Shown: positions 24,499 to 34,023 of the stretch, piece by piece
Layout of the letters: the number at the start of each line of letters is the position of its first letter
How positions within the stretch are numbered: position 1 is the stretch's first letter
From: Anaeromyxobacter dehalogenans 2CP-C
GTDB lineage: Bacteria > Myxococcota > Myxococcia > Myxococcales > Anaeromyxobacteraceae
Assembly: GCF_000013385.1 (NCBI RefSeq)
Contig: NC_007760.1
Location: forward strand, 3,570,001 to 3,634,000
Reading direction: 5' to 3'
Length of the DNA: 64,000 nucleotides
The notes under the pieces: model-generated
Database searches by the model: none
What the model was told of the DNA's origin: nothing
Seen by the model: only the letters and a program-made list of their open reading frames with translations
Program-made: the position numbers and the translations under genes

Positions 24499-26319
24499 GT
24501 GACCGCCACGCCGCCGCCCGCCGAGCGCGACCGCCCCTCCTTCGCCGACGACGCCGAGATCTCCGACTTCCTCGACACGCTGGGCCGCTTCGAGCGCGGC
24601 GAGCTGGACGCGGAGGCCTGGCGCGCCTACCGCGTCGCCCGCGGCGCGTACGGACAGCGCCAGGACGGCGTCCACATGCTGCGCATCAAGCTGCCGCAGG
24701 GCGCGGTCTCCGGCGCGCAGCTCCGCGCCCTGGCCGAGGTCGCGAGCCGCTGGTCGCGCGGCTTCGGGCACGTCACCACCCGCCAGAACTTCCAGCTCAA
24801 CTACGTGCGCCCCGCCGACCTCGAGCCGGCCATGCGGCGCCTCGCCGAGGCCGGCATCACGACCTCCGGCGCCGGCGGCAACACGGTGCGCAACGTGCTC
24901 GCCTGCCCGCGCGCCGGCGTCTCGCCGGACGAGGTCTTCGACGTGACCCCGTACGCGGAGGCGTTCACCCGCCACTTCCTGCGCCACCCCCTCGGCGACG
25001 CGCTGCCGCGCAAGTTCAAGGTGGCGTTCGAGGGCTGCGCCCGCGACCACGTCGCGACCGCCATCCAGGACCTCGGCTTCCGCGCCCGCCTGCGCGACCG
25101 TGTCCGCGGCTTCGCGGTGACCGTGGCCGGCGGGACCTCGTCGGCGTGCACCGCCGGCGCGCCGCTCGTGGAGTTCCTGCCCGCGGCGGACGTCCTCGCG
25201 CTGGGCGAGGCGGTGATCCGCGTGTTCCACGCGCGCGGCGACCGCGCGAACCGCCACCGCAACCGGCTCAAGTTCCTGCTCCGCGCGCTCGGCTTCGAGC
25301 CGTTCCGCGCGCTCGTGCTGGCGGAGCTGGAGCAGGTGCGGGCCGAGGGCTCCCCGGCGCTGCCGTTCGACCCCGAGCGGCCGCCGGTCGAGGTCGCGCC
25401 CGCCGCCGCGCGCCCGCCGGCGCCGGCCGCCGCCGACCTCGCCGCGCGCGTGCGCGGCGCCCGGCTCGGCGGGCCCGGCGAGCCGCCGCCGCTCCGGATC
25501 GTCACCGAGCCCGCCCCGGGTGCGCTCGCGGCGTTCCGGGCCACCAACGTGCTCCCGCAGCGGCAGGCCGGGTATGCGATCGTCGCCGCCTCGCTCGCGC
25601 AGGGCGACGCGACCGCGGCGCAGCTCGAGGCGCTCGCCGCGCTGGCCGAGGCGTATGGCGACGGCGCGGCGCGCTTCACCAGCGGCGGGCACGTGCTCCT
25701 CCGCTGGGTCCGCGAGGAGGACGTGCCGGCGCTGCACGCCCGGCTCGCCGCCGCCGGCCTGGGGCGCGACGGCGCCGGGACCGCGGCCGACGTGGTCGCG
25801 TGCCCGGGCGCCGACGTGTGCCGGCTCGCGGTGACGCGGACCCGCGCGCTCGCGCGGCTGATCGAGGAAGCGGTGCGGCGCGCGGTCCCCGGGGCCGGGG
25901 CGGTGCCGCTGCCCGTCGCGATGTCCGGCTGCCCGAACGGCTGCAGCCAGCACCACCTCGCCGCCATCGGCCTGCAGGGCAGCGCGCGCAGGCTGGGGGG
26001 CCGCGCGGTCCCGCAGTACTTCGTGCTGCTCGGCGGCCAGGTGGACGCGGGCGGGGCCACCTTCGGCCGGCTCGCCGCCAAGGTTCCGGCGCGGCGCGTC
26101 GCGGACGCGGTGGCGCGGCTGACGTCGCTCTACCTCGCCGAGCGCCACGCCGGCGAGGACGCCGGGCCGTTCTTCGCGCGGAGCCTGGATCGCGCGAAGG
26201 CCGTCCTCGCGGAGTACGAGCACCTGCGGCTCGAGGACACCCGGCCCGAGGACTTCGTCGAGCCCGGCACCACCGAGGACTTCCGCCCGGGGGCGGACGC
26301 CGGGGAGCGCGCCGCGTAG
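24499..26319 (+). CDS. cysI: Siroheme-dependent sulfite/nitrite reductase
   Basis: A 606-residue two-repeat siroheme/[4Fe-4S] reductase. Cluster ligands are Cys435, Cys441 (CPGADVC), Cys478 and Cys482 (CPNGC). The N-terminal repeat has GHVTTRQNFQLNYV, the substrate/siroheme-binding pattern. The family includes ferredoxin-dependent sulfite and nitrite reductases, which cannot be separated by eye. The YeiH and CysG neighbours and the Cys leader favour sulfite (six-electron reduction to sulfide). The GTG start follows an AAAGGA ribosome-binding site 12 bp after cysG. No separate flavoprotein (CysJ) is present, so ferredoxin is the likely donor. Confidence 0.9.
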   Translation: MTATPPPAERDRPSFADDAEISDFLDTLGRFERGELDAEAWRAYRVARGAYGQRQDGVHMLRIKLPQGAVSGAQLRALAEVASRWSRGFGHVTTRQNFQLNYVRPADLEPAMRRLAEAGITTSGAGGNTVRNVLACPRAGVSPDEVFDVTPYAEAFTRHFLRHPLGDALPRKFKVAFEGCARDHVATAIQDLGFRARLRDRVRGFAVTVAGGTSSACTAGAPLVEFLPAADVLALGEAVIRVFHARGDRANRHRNRLKFLLRALGFEPFRALVLAELEQVRAEGSPALPFDPERPPVEVAPAAARPPAPAAADLAARVRGARLGGPGEPPPLRIVTEPAPGALAAFRATNVLPQRQAGYAIVAASLAQGDATAAQLEALAALAEAYGDGAARFTSGGHVLLRWVREEDVPALHARLAAAGLGRDGAGTAADVVACPGADVCRLAVTRTRALARLIEEAVRRAVPGAGAVPLPVAMSGCPNGCSQHHLAAIGLQGSARRLGGRAVPQYFVLLGGQVDAGGATFGRLAAKVPARRVADAVARLTSLYLAERHAGEDAGPFFARSLDRAKAVLAEYEHLRLEDTRPEDFVEPGTTEDFRPGADAGERAA

Positions 26320-26343
26320 CGCTCCCGAGCCCGAGCAGCGCAC

Positions 26344-26368
26344 GCGCCGGGCGTGGGCTGCCCGGCGC
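26344..26368 (+). terminator. Hairpin after the sulfur operon
   Basis: GCGCCGGGC, loop GTGGGCT, GCCCGGCGC: a perfect 9-bp stem 24 bp after the cysI stop, followed by a C/T-rich run. Likely the operon terminator, though without a strong U tract. Confidence 0.6.
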
Positions 26369-26452
26369 CGCGCCCCCTCTCAGGAGCCGCGCTGCGCGCC
26401 GGCCGTCGATGGGCAGCGGCGCATCGAGCCGGCCGGCGCCGCGAGGGCGCGC

Positions 26453-26788
26453 TCAGCGGGCCGCGGCCCGCCACCAGGCGTCGGTCGCGTCCCAGGCCGC
26501 CTGGTGGTCGAGCCCCTTCATCATCTCCTCCACGTGCTTCCCTGCGCGCGCGGCCATCCTCTCGCCGTCGTCGCCGGAGCGGGTCGCGTCCCACGCGGCC
26601 TGGTGATCGCTGCCCTTCATCATCTCCGCCGCGTGGCGGTACATGCGGGCGGTGACGTCGGTGCGCGAGACCGAGGCGCGCACCGCCTCGCGTGCCTCGT
26701 CGGTGCTGGTGGGCGCCTGCGCGGCGCGGGCGGCGCCGGCGCCGAGCGCGAGCGCAGCGGTGAGCGGGATCGAGTGACGGAGCTTCAT
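26453..26788 (-). CDS. Small secreted protein with a duplicated EMMKG-DHQAAWDA motif
   Basis: A 111-residue protein with a clear signal peptide (ends ALGAGAARAAQA). The mature part holds two copies of one motif: AAEMMKGSDHQAAWDATRSG and VEEMMKGLDHQAAWDATDAW, about 34 residues apart. The copies are identical at EMMKG and DHQAAWDAT. I do not recognise the family. It is next to another small secreted protein on the same strand, 29 bp apart, and both may be one unit. Confidence 0.7.
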   Translation of the reverse strand: MKLRHSIPLTAALALGAGAARAAQAPTSTDEAREAVRASVSRTDVTARMYRHAAEMMKGSDHQAAWDATRSGDDGERMAARAGKHVEEMMKGLDHQAAWDATDAWWRAAAR

Positions 26789-26817
26789 GGGCGTGTCCTC
26801 CTCGGATCGGATCGGGT

Positions 26818-27090
26818 TCAGCGCGTGCAGGCGCAGGCCATCCGCGCCGCCTCGGGGCGGACGACGCGCTCGCGCGCCGGCGCCTGCGACGGGTACCGGG
26901 TGTCGTCGTAGCCCGGGCCCGCGGCGACGGCGCCGGCGCCGCCGGTGCCGCTGGTGGTGAGGGTGGTGTGCGTGGTCTCGCCGTAGTTCACGTCGTCGTA
27001 CGAGCCCGCGCTCGGCGGCAGGTCGGCGGCGAGGGCGGAGCCTGCGAACAGGGTGGCGGCGGCGACGGCGAGGAAGGTCCGGGTGCGCAT
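26818..27090 (-). CDS. Small secreted protein, unknown function
   Basis: A 90-residue protein: signal peptide (FLAVAAATLFAGSALA), then a Gly/Thr-rich mature part with two similar acidic segments (SYDDVNYGE and GYDDTRYPS) and a Cys pair at the end (MACACTR). Family not recognised. It lies upstream of the 111-residue secreted protein on the same strand. Confidence 0.65.
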   Translation of the reverse strand: MRTRTFLAVAAATLFAGSALAADLPPSAGSYDDVNYGETTHTTLTTSGTGGAGAVAAGPGYDDTRYPSQAPARERVVRPEAARMACACTR

Positions 27091-27345
27091 GTTCTCTCCT
27101 GGTGCGGGCATCCCGCCCGCGTCTTCGTCGTGGATTCGACGCCCTCTCGGGATTGCAGCGCGCGTGCCGGACGTCGGGCCGGCGGCGGCCGCGGAAACCG
27201 CGCGGGATCGCGGCCGCTGCGGCGCCGGCACGGGCGCGCGGCGTGACCGCGGCCGTCACATCGTGATCGCGCGCGATCCGCTCGCGCGCGGTCCTCCCGC
27301 CGCCCGGCCGTTGTCCCCCGGCCGCGGGCGTGCCAAGGTCGCGGC

Positions 27346-29136
27346 GTGGACCCCGCCGCCGCACTGCGCGCGATCCCGCCGTTCGACCGGCTGCCCGAGC
27401 CGCTGTTCTCCGACGCGGTCGCCCACCTCGAGGCCTGCGCGTTCCCCGCCGGCACCTGGATCGCGCGGGCGGGGGGCGAGCCGCTCCGGCACCTGTTCGT
27501 CGTCCGCAGCGGGACGGTGCGCCTCGAGCGCCACGGCCAGAGCGTGCAGGTCCTCGAGGAGGGCGAGACGTTCGGGTTCACCTCGCTCCTCACCGGCGCG
27601 TCGGCGCTCGACGTGGTGGTCGAGGACGACCTCCTGGCGTGGCGGCTGCCGCAGGAGGTGTTCGAGCGGCTGCTCGCCGACCGCGCCTTCGCCGGCCACT
27701 TCGCGGCCGGCCTGGGGCAGCGGCTCCGCTCCAGCCTGGAGCAGTCGCCGGTGGCCGCGTTCCAGCCCGACCTGGCGGTGGCGGTCGGCGACCTGCTGCG
27801 CGGGCCGGCGGTGTGGATCGAGGCCGGGGCGCCGGTGGTCGAGGCGGCGCGGAGCATGCGCGATCACCGCATCTCGTCGGTGCTGCTCCGCACCGAGCCG
27901 CCGTCGATCCTCACCGATCGCGACCTTCGCAACCGGGTGGTGGCCGAGGGGCTCCCCGGGAGCGCGCCGGCGGCGGGCGTCGCCTCGGGTCCGCTGCGCA
28001 CGGTCGAGGCCGCGACGCCGGTGTACCAGGCGTGGCTCGCGCTCCTCGACGCGGGCGTCCACCACCTGCCGGTGGTCCGGGAGGGCGAGATCGCCGGGGT
28101 GGTGACCTCCACCGACCTGATGCGGGTCTCCGGGCACGGACCGATGGCGCTGCTGCGCCGCGTGGAGCGGCTCGCCTCGCGCGACCGCCTCGCCGGCTAT
28201 GCGGCGCAGGTCTCGGACATGGTGGGGGGCCTGCTCGCGGCGCGGCTCGACCCGATGGTGATCGCGCAGCTCGTCGCCCGGCTGAACGACACGCTGCTCC
28301 GCACCGCGGTGCGCTGGGCGGAGGCGGAGCTGGGGCCCGCCCCGGCGCCGTGGGCCTGGCTCTCGCTCGGCTCCGAGGGCCGGATGGAGCAGACGCTCCT
28401 CACCGACCAGGACAACGCGCTGGTCTTCGCGGACGAGGGGCTCCCGGCGCGCGGCTGGTACCAGGCGCTCGCGGACCGCGTGGTGGCGGACCTCCGCGCC
28501 GCCGGCTTCCCGGCCTGCCCGGGCGGCTACATGGCGACGCGCTGGAACGGGCCGATGGAGGAGTGGCGCGAGCGCTTCCGCACCTGGCTGGCCGAGCCGC
28601 GGCCGCAGGCGCTCCTCGATGCGGCCGTCTTCCTCGACTTCCGGCGCGCGGCCGGCGCGCTCGACCTGGCGCCGCTGCAGGAGGTGGTCGCGGGCGCGGC
28701 GGAGCTGCCGCTGTTCCTGCGGGGCATGGCGGAGCAGGCGATCCGGTTCCACCCGCCGCCCGCGCTGCTGCTGCGCCTGCGCGGCGCGTCCTCCACCGTG
28801 GACCTCAAGAAGCACGGCCTGGCGCCGGTGGCGTTCCTGGCGCGCTGCTACGCGCTGGAGAGCCGGGTGGCGGAGCGCGGGACGCTCGAGCGGCTCGCCG
28901 CGGCCGAGCGCGCCGGCCGGATGGATCCGGAGCTGCGCGAGATCGTCGCCGAGGCCTACCGGTTCCTCGTCGGCCTGCGGCTCCGCCTGCAGCTTCGCCA
29001 CGTCGCCGAGGGCCGGCCGCCCGGCGACGAGGTCTCGCTGTCGGCGCTCTCGCCGGTGGAGCGCACCCGGCTGAAGGAGGCGTTCCGCGCCATCCGCGGC
29101 TGGCAGGACGCGGTGGCGTTCCGGTACCGCCTGTGA
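27346..29136 (+). CDS. cNMP-binding/CBS/DUF294 nucleotidyltransferase-like protein
   Basis: A 596-residue cytoplasmic protein with an N-terminal cyclic-nucleotide-binding domain (about 10-120), a CBS pair (about 150-265), and a DUF294 putative nucleotidyltransferase domain with GSEGRMEQTLLTDQDNALV near 342-360, followed by the DUF294 C-terminal substrate-binding domain. The GS plus DxD arrangement fits the polymerase-beta fold. Such proteins are related to the GlnD uridylyltransferase layout but their substrates are unknown. The GTG start has AAGG 7-8 bases upstream. Monocistronic; a hairpin follows the stop. Confidence 0.85.
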   Translation: MDPAAALRAIPPFDRLPEPLFSDAVAHLEACAFPAGTWIARAGGEPLRHLFVVRSGTVRLERHGQSVQVLEEGETFGFTSLLTGASALDVVVEDDLLAWRLPQEVFERLLADRAFAGHFAAGLGQRLRSSLEQSPVAAFQPDLAVAVGDLLRGPAVWIEAGAPVVEAARSMRDHRISSVLLRTEPPSILTDRDLRNRVVAEGLPGSAPAAGVASGPLRTVEAATPVYQAWLALLDAGVHHLPVVREGEIAGVVTSTDLMRVSGHGPMALLRRVERLASRDRLAGYAAQVSDMVGGLLAARLDPMVIAQLVARLNDTLLRTAVRWAEAELGPAPAPWAWLSLGSEGRMEQTLLTDQDNALVFADEGLPARGWYQALADRVVADLRAAGFPACPGGYMATRWNGPMEEWRERFRTWLAEPRPQALLDAAVFLDFRRAAGALDLAPLQEVVAGAAELPLFLRGMAEQAIRFHPPPALLLRLRGASSTVDLKKHGLAPVAFLARCYALESRVAERGTLERLAAAERAGRMDPELREIVAEAYRFLVGLRLRLQLRHVAEGRPPGDEVSLSALSPVERTRLKEAFRAIRGWQDAVAFRYRL

Positions 29137-29157
29137 GCGATCCCGTCCCTCGCCGCG

Positions 29158-29191
29158 GCGCCCGCGCCGAGGCCGGGCTGCGCGCGGGCGC
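29158..29191. terminator. Bidirectional hairpin between convergent genes
   Basis: GCGCCCGCGC and GCGCGGGCGC form a perfect 10-bp stem around a 14-base loop, between the convergent stops at 29136 and 29203. Confidence 0.6.
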
Positions 29192-29202
29192 GAGGCCCGC
29201 GC

Positions 29203-29829
29203 TCACATCGCGCTGCGGGAGCGCCGGGCGCCGTCGGCCCCGGCCAGCTCCTGGAGCGCCTCGCGGGCGGCCGGGTCCGCCTCGAGCACCTGCCGCGGGA
29301 GCCGGCGCAGCGCGAGCCGCGCGAGCTCCGGCATGCCGGCGACCTCGACCGGCAGCCACACGTGCGCGCCCTGGTCGGTGGTCAGGTGGAACCAGCGCTG
29401 CGCGCCGTTGAAGGAGAGCCTGGCCACGCTGCCCCACCCCACCAGCCGGCGGCGGAACACGCCGACGCGCTCGAGGCCGGTGTCGTGCACGACCACGCGC
29501 GCGCGGGCGGCCGAGGCGAGCTGGAACGCGGCGACCGCGAGCAGGAGCAGGACCACCACCGCCCCGCCCGCCATGCCCACCAGCCCGACCCGGCGCGGCT
29601 CCGCGCCCCACGACCGGACCATGAGCGCGGCGACCAGCGCGGCGGGGACGAGCGCGGTGACGCACGAGAGGATCGCGTTCCGCGGCGGGGTCCGGAGCAC
29701 GAGCGGCTGGCCCGGCTTCCAGGGCACGTGGGCCGGCGCGACGGGGCGGCGGCGCCCCCGGCCCCGTGCTGCCTGCGCCGCGAACATCAGGACCGCGAGC
29801 ACCGCGAAGGCGATCAGGCTCTCGCGCAT
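29203..29829 (-). CDS. Membrane protein with PH-like domain, unknown function
   Basis: A 208-residue protein. One N-terminal membrane segment (SLIAFAVLAVLMFAA), a basic stretch, then two more segments (ILSCVTALVPAALVAAL; GMAGGAVVVLLLLAV). The C-terminal 100 residues look like a bacterial PH-type domain (VVVHDTGLERVGVFRRRLVG, then WGSVARLSFNGAQRWFHL). No function can be given. ATG 29829 is preferred over the upstream frame start because it opens into the membrane segment. Confidence 0.65.
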   Translation of the reverse strand: MRESLIAFAVLAVLMFAAQAARGRGRRRPVAPAHVPWKPGQPLVLRTPPRNAILSCVTALVPAALVAALMVRSWGAEPRRVGLVGMAGGAVVVLLLLAVAAFQLASAARARVVVHDTGLERVGVFRRRLVGWGSVARLSFNGAQRWFHLTTDQGAHVWLPVEVAGMPELARLALRRLPRQVLEADPAAREALQELAGADGARRSRSAM

Positions 29830-29983
29830 GCGGCCAGTGTGCACCACGGCCGGCGCCGCGGTGAAGGCCGCCCCTGGGTGCGTTCACCCTTCGAGGTGGG
29901 TCGCCCGATGACGACCGCTCCGGTCCGCCGCCGCGGCGCCGGGCAGGGGGCCGCCCCTCCCGCCCCCGGGCGGCGGCGCCGCC

Positions 29984-30730
29984 TCAGATCATGTGCGCGC
30001 CACCGCTCACCGGCAGGTAGGTGCCGCTGACGTGGCGGGCCCCCTCGCCGCACAGGAACAGGACCGCGCCCGCCACGTCCTCCGGCGCGCCCAGCCGGCG
30101 CAGCGGCGTGTGGGCGGCGATGGCGTCGTGCATGGCCTTCGGCTGGGAGGCGGTCGCGTCCGTGAGCGTCAGGCCCGGGGCCACCACGTTGACGCGGATG
30201 CCGTGCGGGCCGAGCTCCAGCGCCAGCGAGCGCGAGAACGCGTCGAGCGCCGCCTTGGCGCTGGAGTGGGCGACGAACCCGGGCCCGGGCTGGCGCGAGA
30301 GGCCGCTGCTCACGTTGACGATGCAGCCACCGCCCCGCCGGATCATCCCCGGCACCACCGCCTGGCAGGTGAGGAAGCTCGCCTTCAGCTCGCTGCAGAG
30401 CTTCCGCTCGAAGTCCTCCCACCGGTACTCGGCGAACGGCGCGATGGGGAAGCTCATGTTCGCGTTGTTGACGAGGACGTCCACCGGGCCGAGCTCCGCC
30501 TCGACCGCGCGGACCATGCCCTCCACCTCCGAGGGCACCGTCACGTCGGCGCGCGCGAGCATCGCCCGGCCGCCGCGCGCCGCGATGTCCGCGACCACCT
30601 GCTGCCCGTGCTCCTTGCTGCGCGCGTAGTTCACCGCCACCTTGGCGCCGCTCGCCGCCAGCGCCTTCGCGATGGCCGCGCCGATGCCGCGGCTCCCCCC
30701 CGTCACGATCGCCACCTTGTTCTCGAGCAT
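29984..30730 (-). CDS. SDR-family protein with His in place of the catalytic Tyr
   Basis: A 248-residue FabG-like SDR. The cofactor motif TGGSRGIG is at 10-17 and Ser141 is kept, but the Tyr-x3-Lys motif reads His155-x3-Lys159 (GFVAHSSAKAAL). The NNAG motif reads NNAN. The codon is CAC, so this is not a single-base read from TAC that can be excluded: TAC to CAC is one change. The context HSSAKAALDAFSRSLA is otherwise intact, and related SDRs with AHSSAK occur, so this is probably natural. Start ATG 30730. Confidence 0.88.
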   Translation of the reverse strand: MLENKVAIVTGGSRGIGAAIAKALAASGAKVAVNYARSKEHGQQVVADIAARGGRAMLARADVTVPSEVEGMVRAVEAELGPVDVLVNNANMSFPIAPFAEYRWEDFERKLCSELKASFLTCQAVVPGMIRRGGGCIVNVSSGLSRQPGPGFVAHSSAKAALDAFSRSLALELGPHGIRVNVVAPGLTLTDATASQPKAMHDAIAAHTPLRRLGAPEDVAGAVLFLCGEGARHVSGTYLPVSGGAHMI

Positions 30731-30802
30731 CCACCTCGCGTATCAGCCCGGCCCGGCGCCCGCGCTGATCGCCGTCACGTCCCGCGGCGGCGCACCGTCG
30801 CA

Positions 30803-30833
30803 GCCGCCGCCCGGCTCGGCGCCGGGCGGCGGC
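30803..30833 (-). terminator. Hairpin after the Cache-like gene
   Basis: GCCGCCGCCCGGC and GCCGGGCGGCGGC form a perfect 13-bp stem with loop TCGGC, 9 bp beyond the stop of the minus-strand gene at 30842. Confidence 0.6.
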
Positions 30834-30841
30834 CCCCGCCG

Positions 30842-31300
30842 TCAGTCGGTGGTGTACGCGCCCGAGCCCACCAGCACGTCCCCCACGCGCTCGGTGTAGG
30901 CCTTCTTCGGCTCGACCTTGCCGGTGGCGGGGTTCCTGAACCTGAACCGGGTCCAGCCCGCGCCCTTGGTCTTCGCGAGCTCCACGTACTCCTTCGTGTA
31001 GAGCGTGCCGTCCTCGTCGGCGACGTTCAGGTAGTTCTTGCCCACGCGCGACGGGTCCGCGCCGTGCGCCACGCACGTGCCCTCGAGGTCGTACACGAAC
31101 AGGTAGAGGTCCTTGTAGATGAACGGGCCGTTCCGGTTCTGGAACTCCTTGAACGCCCGGTCCTTGCCATGCTTCTTCAGGTAGGCGACCGCGGTCTTCA
31201 CCAGCTCCTGGGCGTCCTCGGGCGTGGCGCGGACGTCCGCGGCCCAGGCATCGCCGGTCAAGATCATCGCGACCGCGAGCGCGGCCAGCAGCTTCTTCAT
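30842..31300 (-). CDS. Secreted single-Cache-domain protein
   Basis: A 152-residue periplasmic protein: signal peptide (LLAALAVAMILTGDAWA) then a Cache_2-type domain (KTAVAYLKKHGKDRAFKEFQ, then IYKDLYLFVYDLEGTCVAHG and RVGKNYLNVADEDGTLYTK). Cache domains bind small ligands and usually sit in the sensor part of chemoreceptors. Here the domain stands alone, directly next to a chemoreceptor gene on the same strand (82 bp). It could act as a soluble ligand-binding partner; that is inference. Confidence 0.85.
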   Translation of the reverse strand: MKKLLAALAVAMILTGDAWAADVRATPEDAQELVKTAVAYLKKHGKDRAFKEFQNRNGPFIYKDLYLFVYDLEGTCVAHGADPSRVGKNYLNVADEDGTLYTKEYVELAKTKGAGWTRFRFRNPATGKVEPKKAYTERVGDVLVGSGAYTTD

Positions 31301-31382
31301 GGAGGGACCTCTTCGCAGGACGTGGGTGGAATCCCCGCGCGCCGACGTCCTCCGGCGCGACGGGCAGCTCGACTTCGCGCGC

Positions 31383-34023
31383 TCAGGCCTCGGCCCGACG
31401 CGCGGCCGCGACGACCTCACGCTCCGCCCGCCGCTCGAGGGCGCGCGGCGGCGCGGCGGACGCCGCCCCGGCCCGGGCGATGCGGAACGCGCCCACCAGC
31501 GCGGCGAGCTCCCCGGCCTGGCTGGAGAGCTCGCTGGCCGCGGAGGACGACTCCTCGGCGCTGGCCGCGTTCTGCTGCGTCACCTTGTCCATCTCGCCGA
31601 CCGCGGCGTGGACCTGCGTGACGCCGGCGGTCTGCGCCCGGGCGCTCTCCGCGATCTGCCGGACAAGGTCGGACACCTGGGTGATCGAGCCGACGATGTC
31701 GGCCAGGCGCGCGGCCGCCTGCGCGGCGACGGCGGCGCCCTCGTCCGCGCGGCCCATGGACTCGCGGATGAGCCCCTCGGTCCGGCTGGCCGCCTCCTTG
31801 GAGCGCAGCGCCAGGGAGCGGACCTCCTCGGCGACCACCGCGAAGCCGCGGCCCGCCTCGCCCGCGCGCGCCGCCTCGACGGCCGCGTTCAGCGCGAGCA
31901 GGTTCGTCTGGAACGCGATCTCGTTGATGTCCTTGATGATCTGCGAGGTGCCCTCCGCGCTCGCGCGGATGCTCGCCATCGCGCCCTGCACCTCGGCCAC
32001 CGCCGCCGCGCCCTCGCCGGCCGCGCCGCGCGCACGCTCTGCCAGGCGGCTCGCCTGCTGCGCGCCCTCCGCGGACCGCTGCGCCACGGTCGCCACCCCG
32101 TCCACGGACGCGCGCGTCTGCTCGAGCGAGGCGGCCTGCTCCGAGGCGCCGCTCGCCACCGCCTGCGACGACGAGGCGATCTGGGACGCGGCGCTCGACA
32201 CCTGGTCGGCCGCCTCCGCCACCTGCGCCAGGGCGTCGTGCAGCGCGGTGGCGGTCTCGTTGAGCGCCTCCTTCAGGCGCGCGTGGTCGCCCCGGTACGC
32301 GCCGCCCATCCGCACGCGCAGGTCGCGCTCGGCCAGGCGCCCCAGCGCCTGGGCCGCCTCGTGCACCGGCGCGAGCAGCGCGTCGAGCGTGGCGTTGACG
32401 CCCTCCAGCATGGCGCGCGACTCGTTGCGGTACCGCGCGGCGTCGGCGCGCGCCGAGAGGTCGCCGTCCGCGAGGCGGCCCAGCACCGCGGCCACGTCGC
32501 GGATGGGCGCCACCACCGCGGTGAGCGTCTCGTTCGTGCCCTCCACGATCTCGCGGTAGACGCCCTGGTGACGCGCGGCCTCGGCGCGGACGTCGAGCTT
32601 GCCGTCCAGCGCCGCGCGCGAGAGCAGGCCCGCGTCGGCGACCAGCGCGTTCACCGCGCCGATGCAGCCGTTCAGGCTCGCCTTCAGCGCGTCGAAGTCA
32701 CCCGCCCACCGCTCGTCGATCGCGGCGGGCAGGTCGCCCCGCGCGATGCGGTCCACGCACGCGGCCGCGGCCCCGATCGGCCCGATCACCGCGTCCAGGG
32801 TGGCGTTGACGCCCTCCACGATGCGCCGGAAGTCGCCCTGGTGGCGCCTCGCGTCCGCCCGGGTCGCGAGCCGGCCCTCGACGGCGGCGGCGGACAGGGC
32901 GCGCGCGTCCGCGACCAGCGCGTTCACCGCGTCCACGCAGGTGTTGAGGTTGTCGCGCAGGGGCGCGAAGTCCCCGGGGTACTCCCGCTCGATCCGCGGC
33001 GGGATGTCGCCCCGGGCGATCCGATCGACGTACTCGGCGGCCATGGCCACCGGCCCGGTCACCGCGTCGAGCGTCTCGTTCACGCCGGCCACGATGGCGC
33101 GGTAGTCCCCCTGGTGGCGGGAGAGGTCGGCGCGCGCGGAGAGCCGGCCCCGCGGCGGCGGCGCTGGCCAGGCCCTTGGCGTCGGCGACCAGGGCCTCCA
33201 CCGCGCCGGTCACGGCGTTCAGGCTGTCGCGGACGCCGTTGAAGTCCGCGCCGCGCGTCTCGACGATGCGCGCCGGCATCCTCCCGGCCGCGATCTGATC
33301 GAGCGTCGCGGCCACCTGGGCGAAGGTGGCGGTGACGTCGCGCGCCACCAGCGCCCCGACGGCCAGCACGGCGATTGCGATGAGCAGGATCGCCGCGGCC
33401 AGCGCCACCCCGGACACCACCGCCGCGCGCCTCGCCCGCGCCCCCTCCGCCGCCACCTGCGCGGCCTGGCTCGCCTTCAGGCGGTCGAGGAGCCCCATGG
33501 CGGCGTCGTAGCCGTCGCGGTGCAGCAGGAGGGCGCCCAGGATCCGGTGCTGCGCCCGCTCCACCTGCGGGTCCTCCACCGGCAGCCCCTCCGCGAGCAG
33601 CGCGTCGCGGCGCCGCTCCAGCTCGAGCACCCGCTTCACCGCGCCGGTCCAGTCGTCCAGCGGCGACTGCAGGGCCTGCCAGTGCGCGTCCTCCTCGGCC
33701 GACCTGGGCCGCGCGCCGTACTCGCTCCGCGCGCGGGCGACCGCCTCGAGCGATCGGTCCGCGTCCTGGCGGAGCGCGGCGCGGAAGTCGGCGTCGAACC
33801 GGCCGTTGGAGAGCGCGTGGATGGCGCGCGAGACGTCGGTCATCTCCGACTCGAGCGTCGCCACCGAGCTCAGGTTCGGCACGCTCACCCCGGTGAAGCC
33901 GGCGGAGATGCCCTCCAGCGTGCGGAGCGCCACGATGCTGCCCGCCAGCAGCGCGAGCAGGAGGGCGACCGAGACGGCGTAGGTGCCGACGATCTTCGTT
34001 CCGATCTTCATTCGAGCGAGCAT
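31383..34023 (-). pseudogene. Methyl-accepting chemotaxis protein, poly-HAMP, frameshifted
   Basis: Two overlapping frames make one receptor. From ATG 34023: two membrane segments (about 8-30 and 203-228) around a four-helix-bundle-like sensor, then a HAMP. The first frame leaves homology at a CCCC run (33148-33151); reading one base fewer joins it to the second frame, which runs to the stop at 31383. The joined protein would be 879 residues with at least six HAMP-type segments, in units of about 90 residues, before a full signalling domain with the hairpin tip ([20 protein letters not shown], then [20 protein letters not shown]). The shift may be real decay or a sequencing error; all domains are otherwise intact. 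Confidence 0.75.

Noticed and set aside
27243-27259. CRP-type site before the cNMP-binding gene
   Set aside because: The GTGA and TCAC halves are 9 bases apart rather than 6, so it does not fit the CRP consensus.
31383-34023. Phase variation at the CCCC run in the chemoreceptor gene
   Set aside because: A run of four is too short for efficient slippage; decay or sequencing error is simpler.
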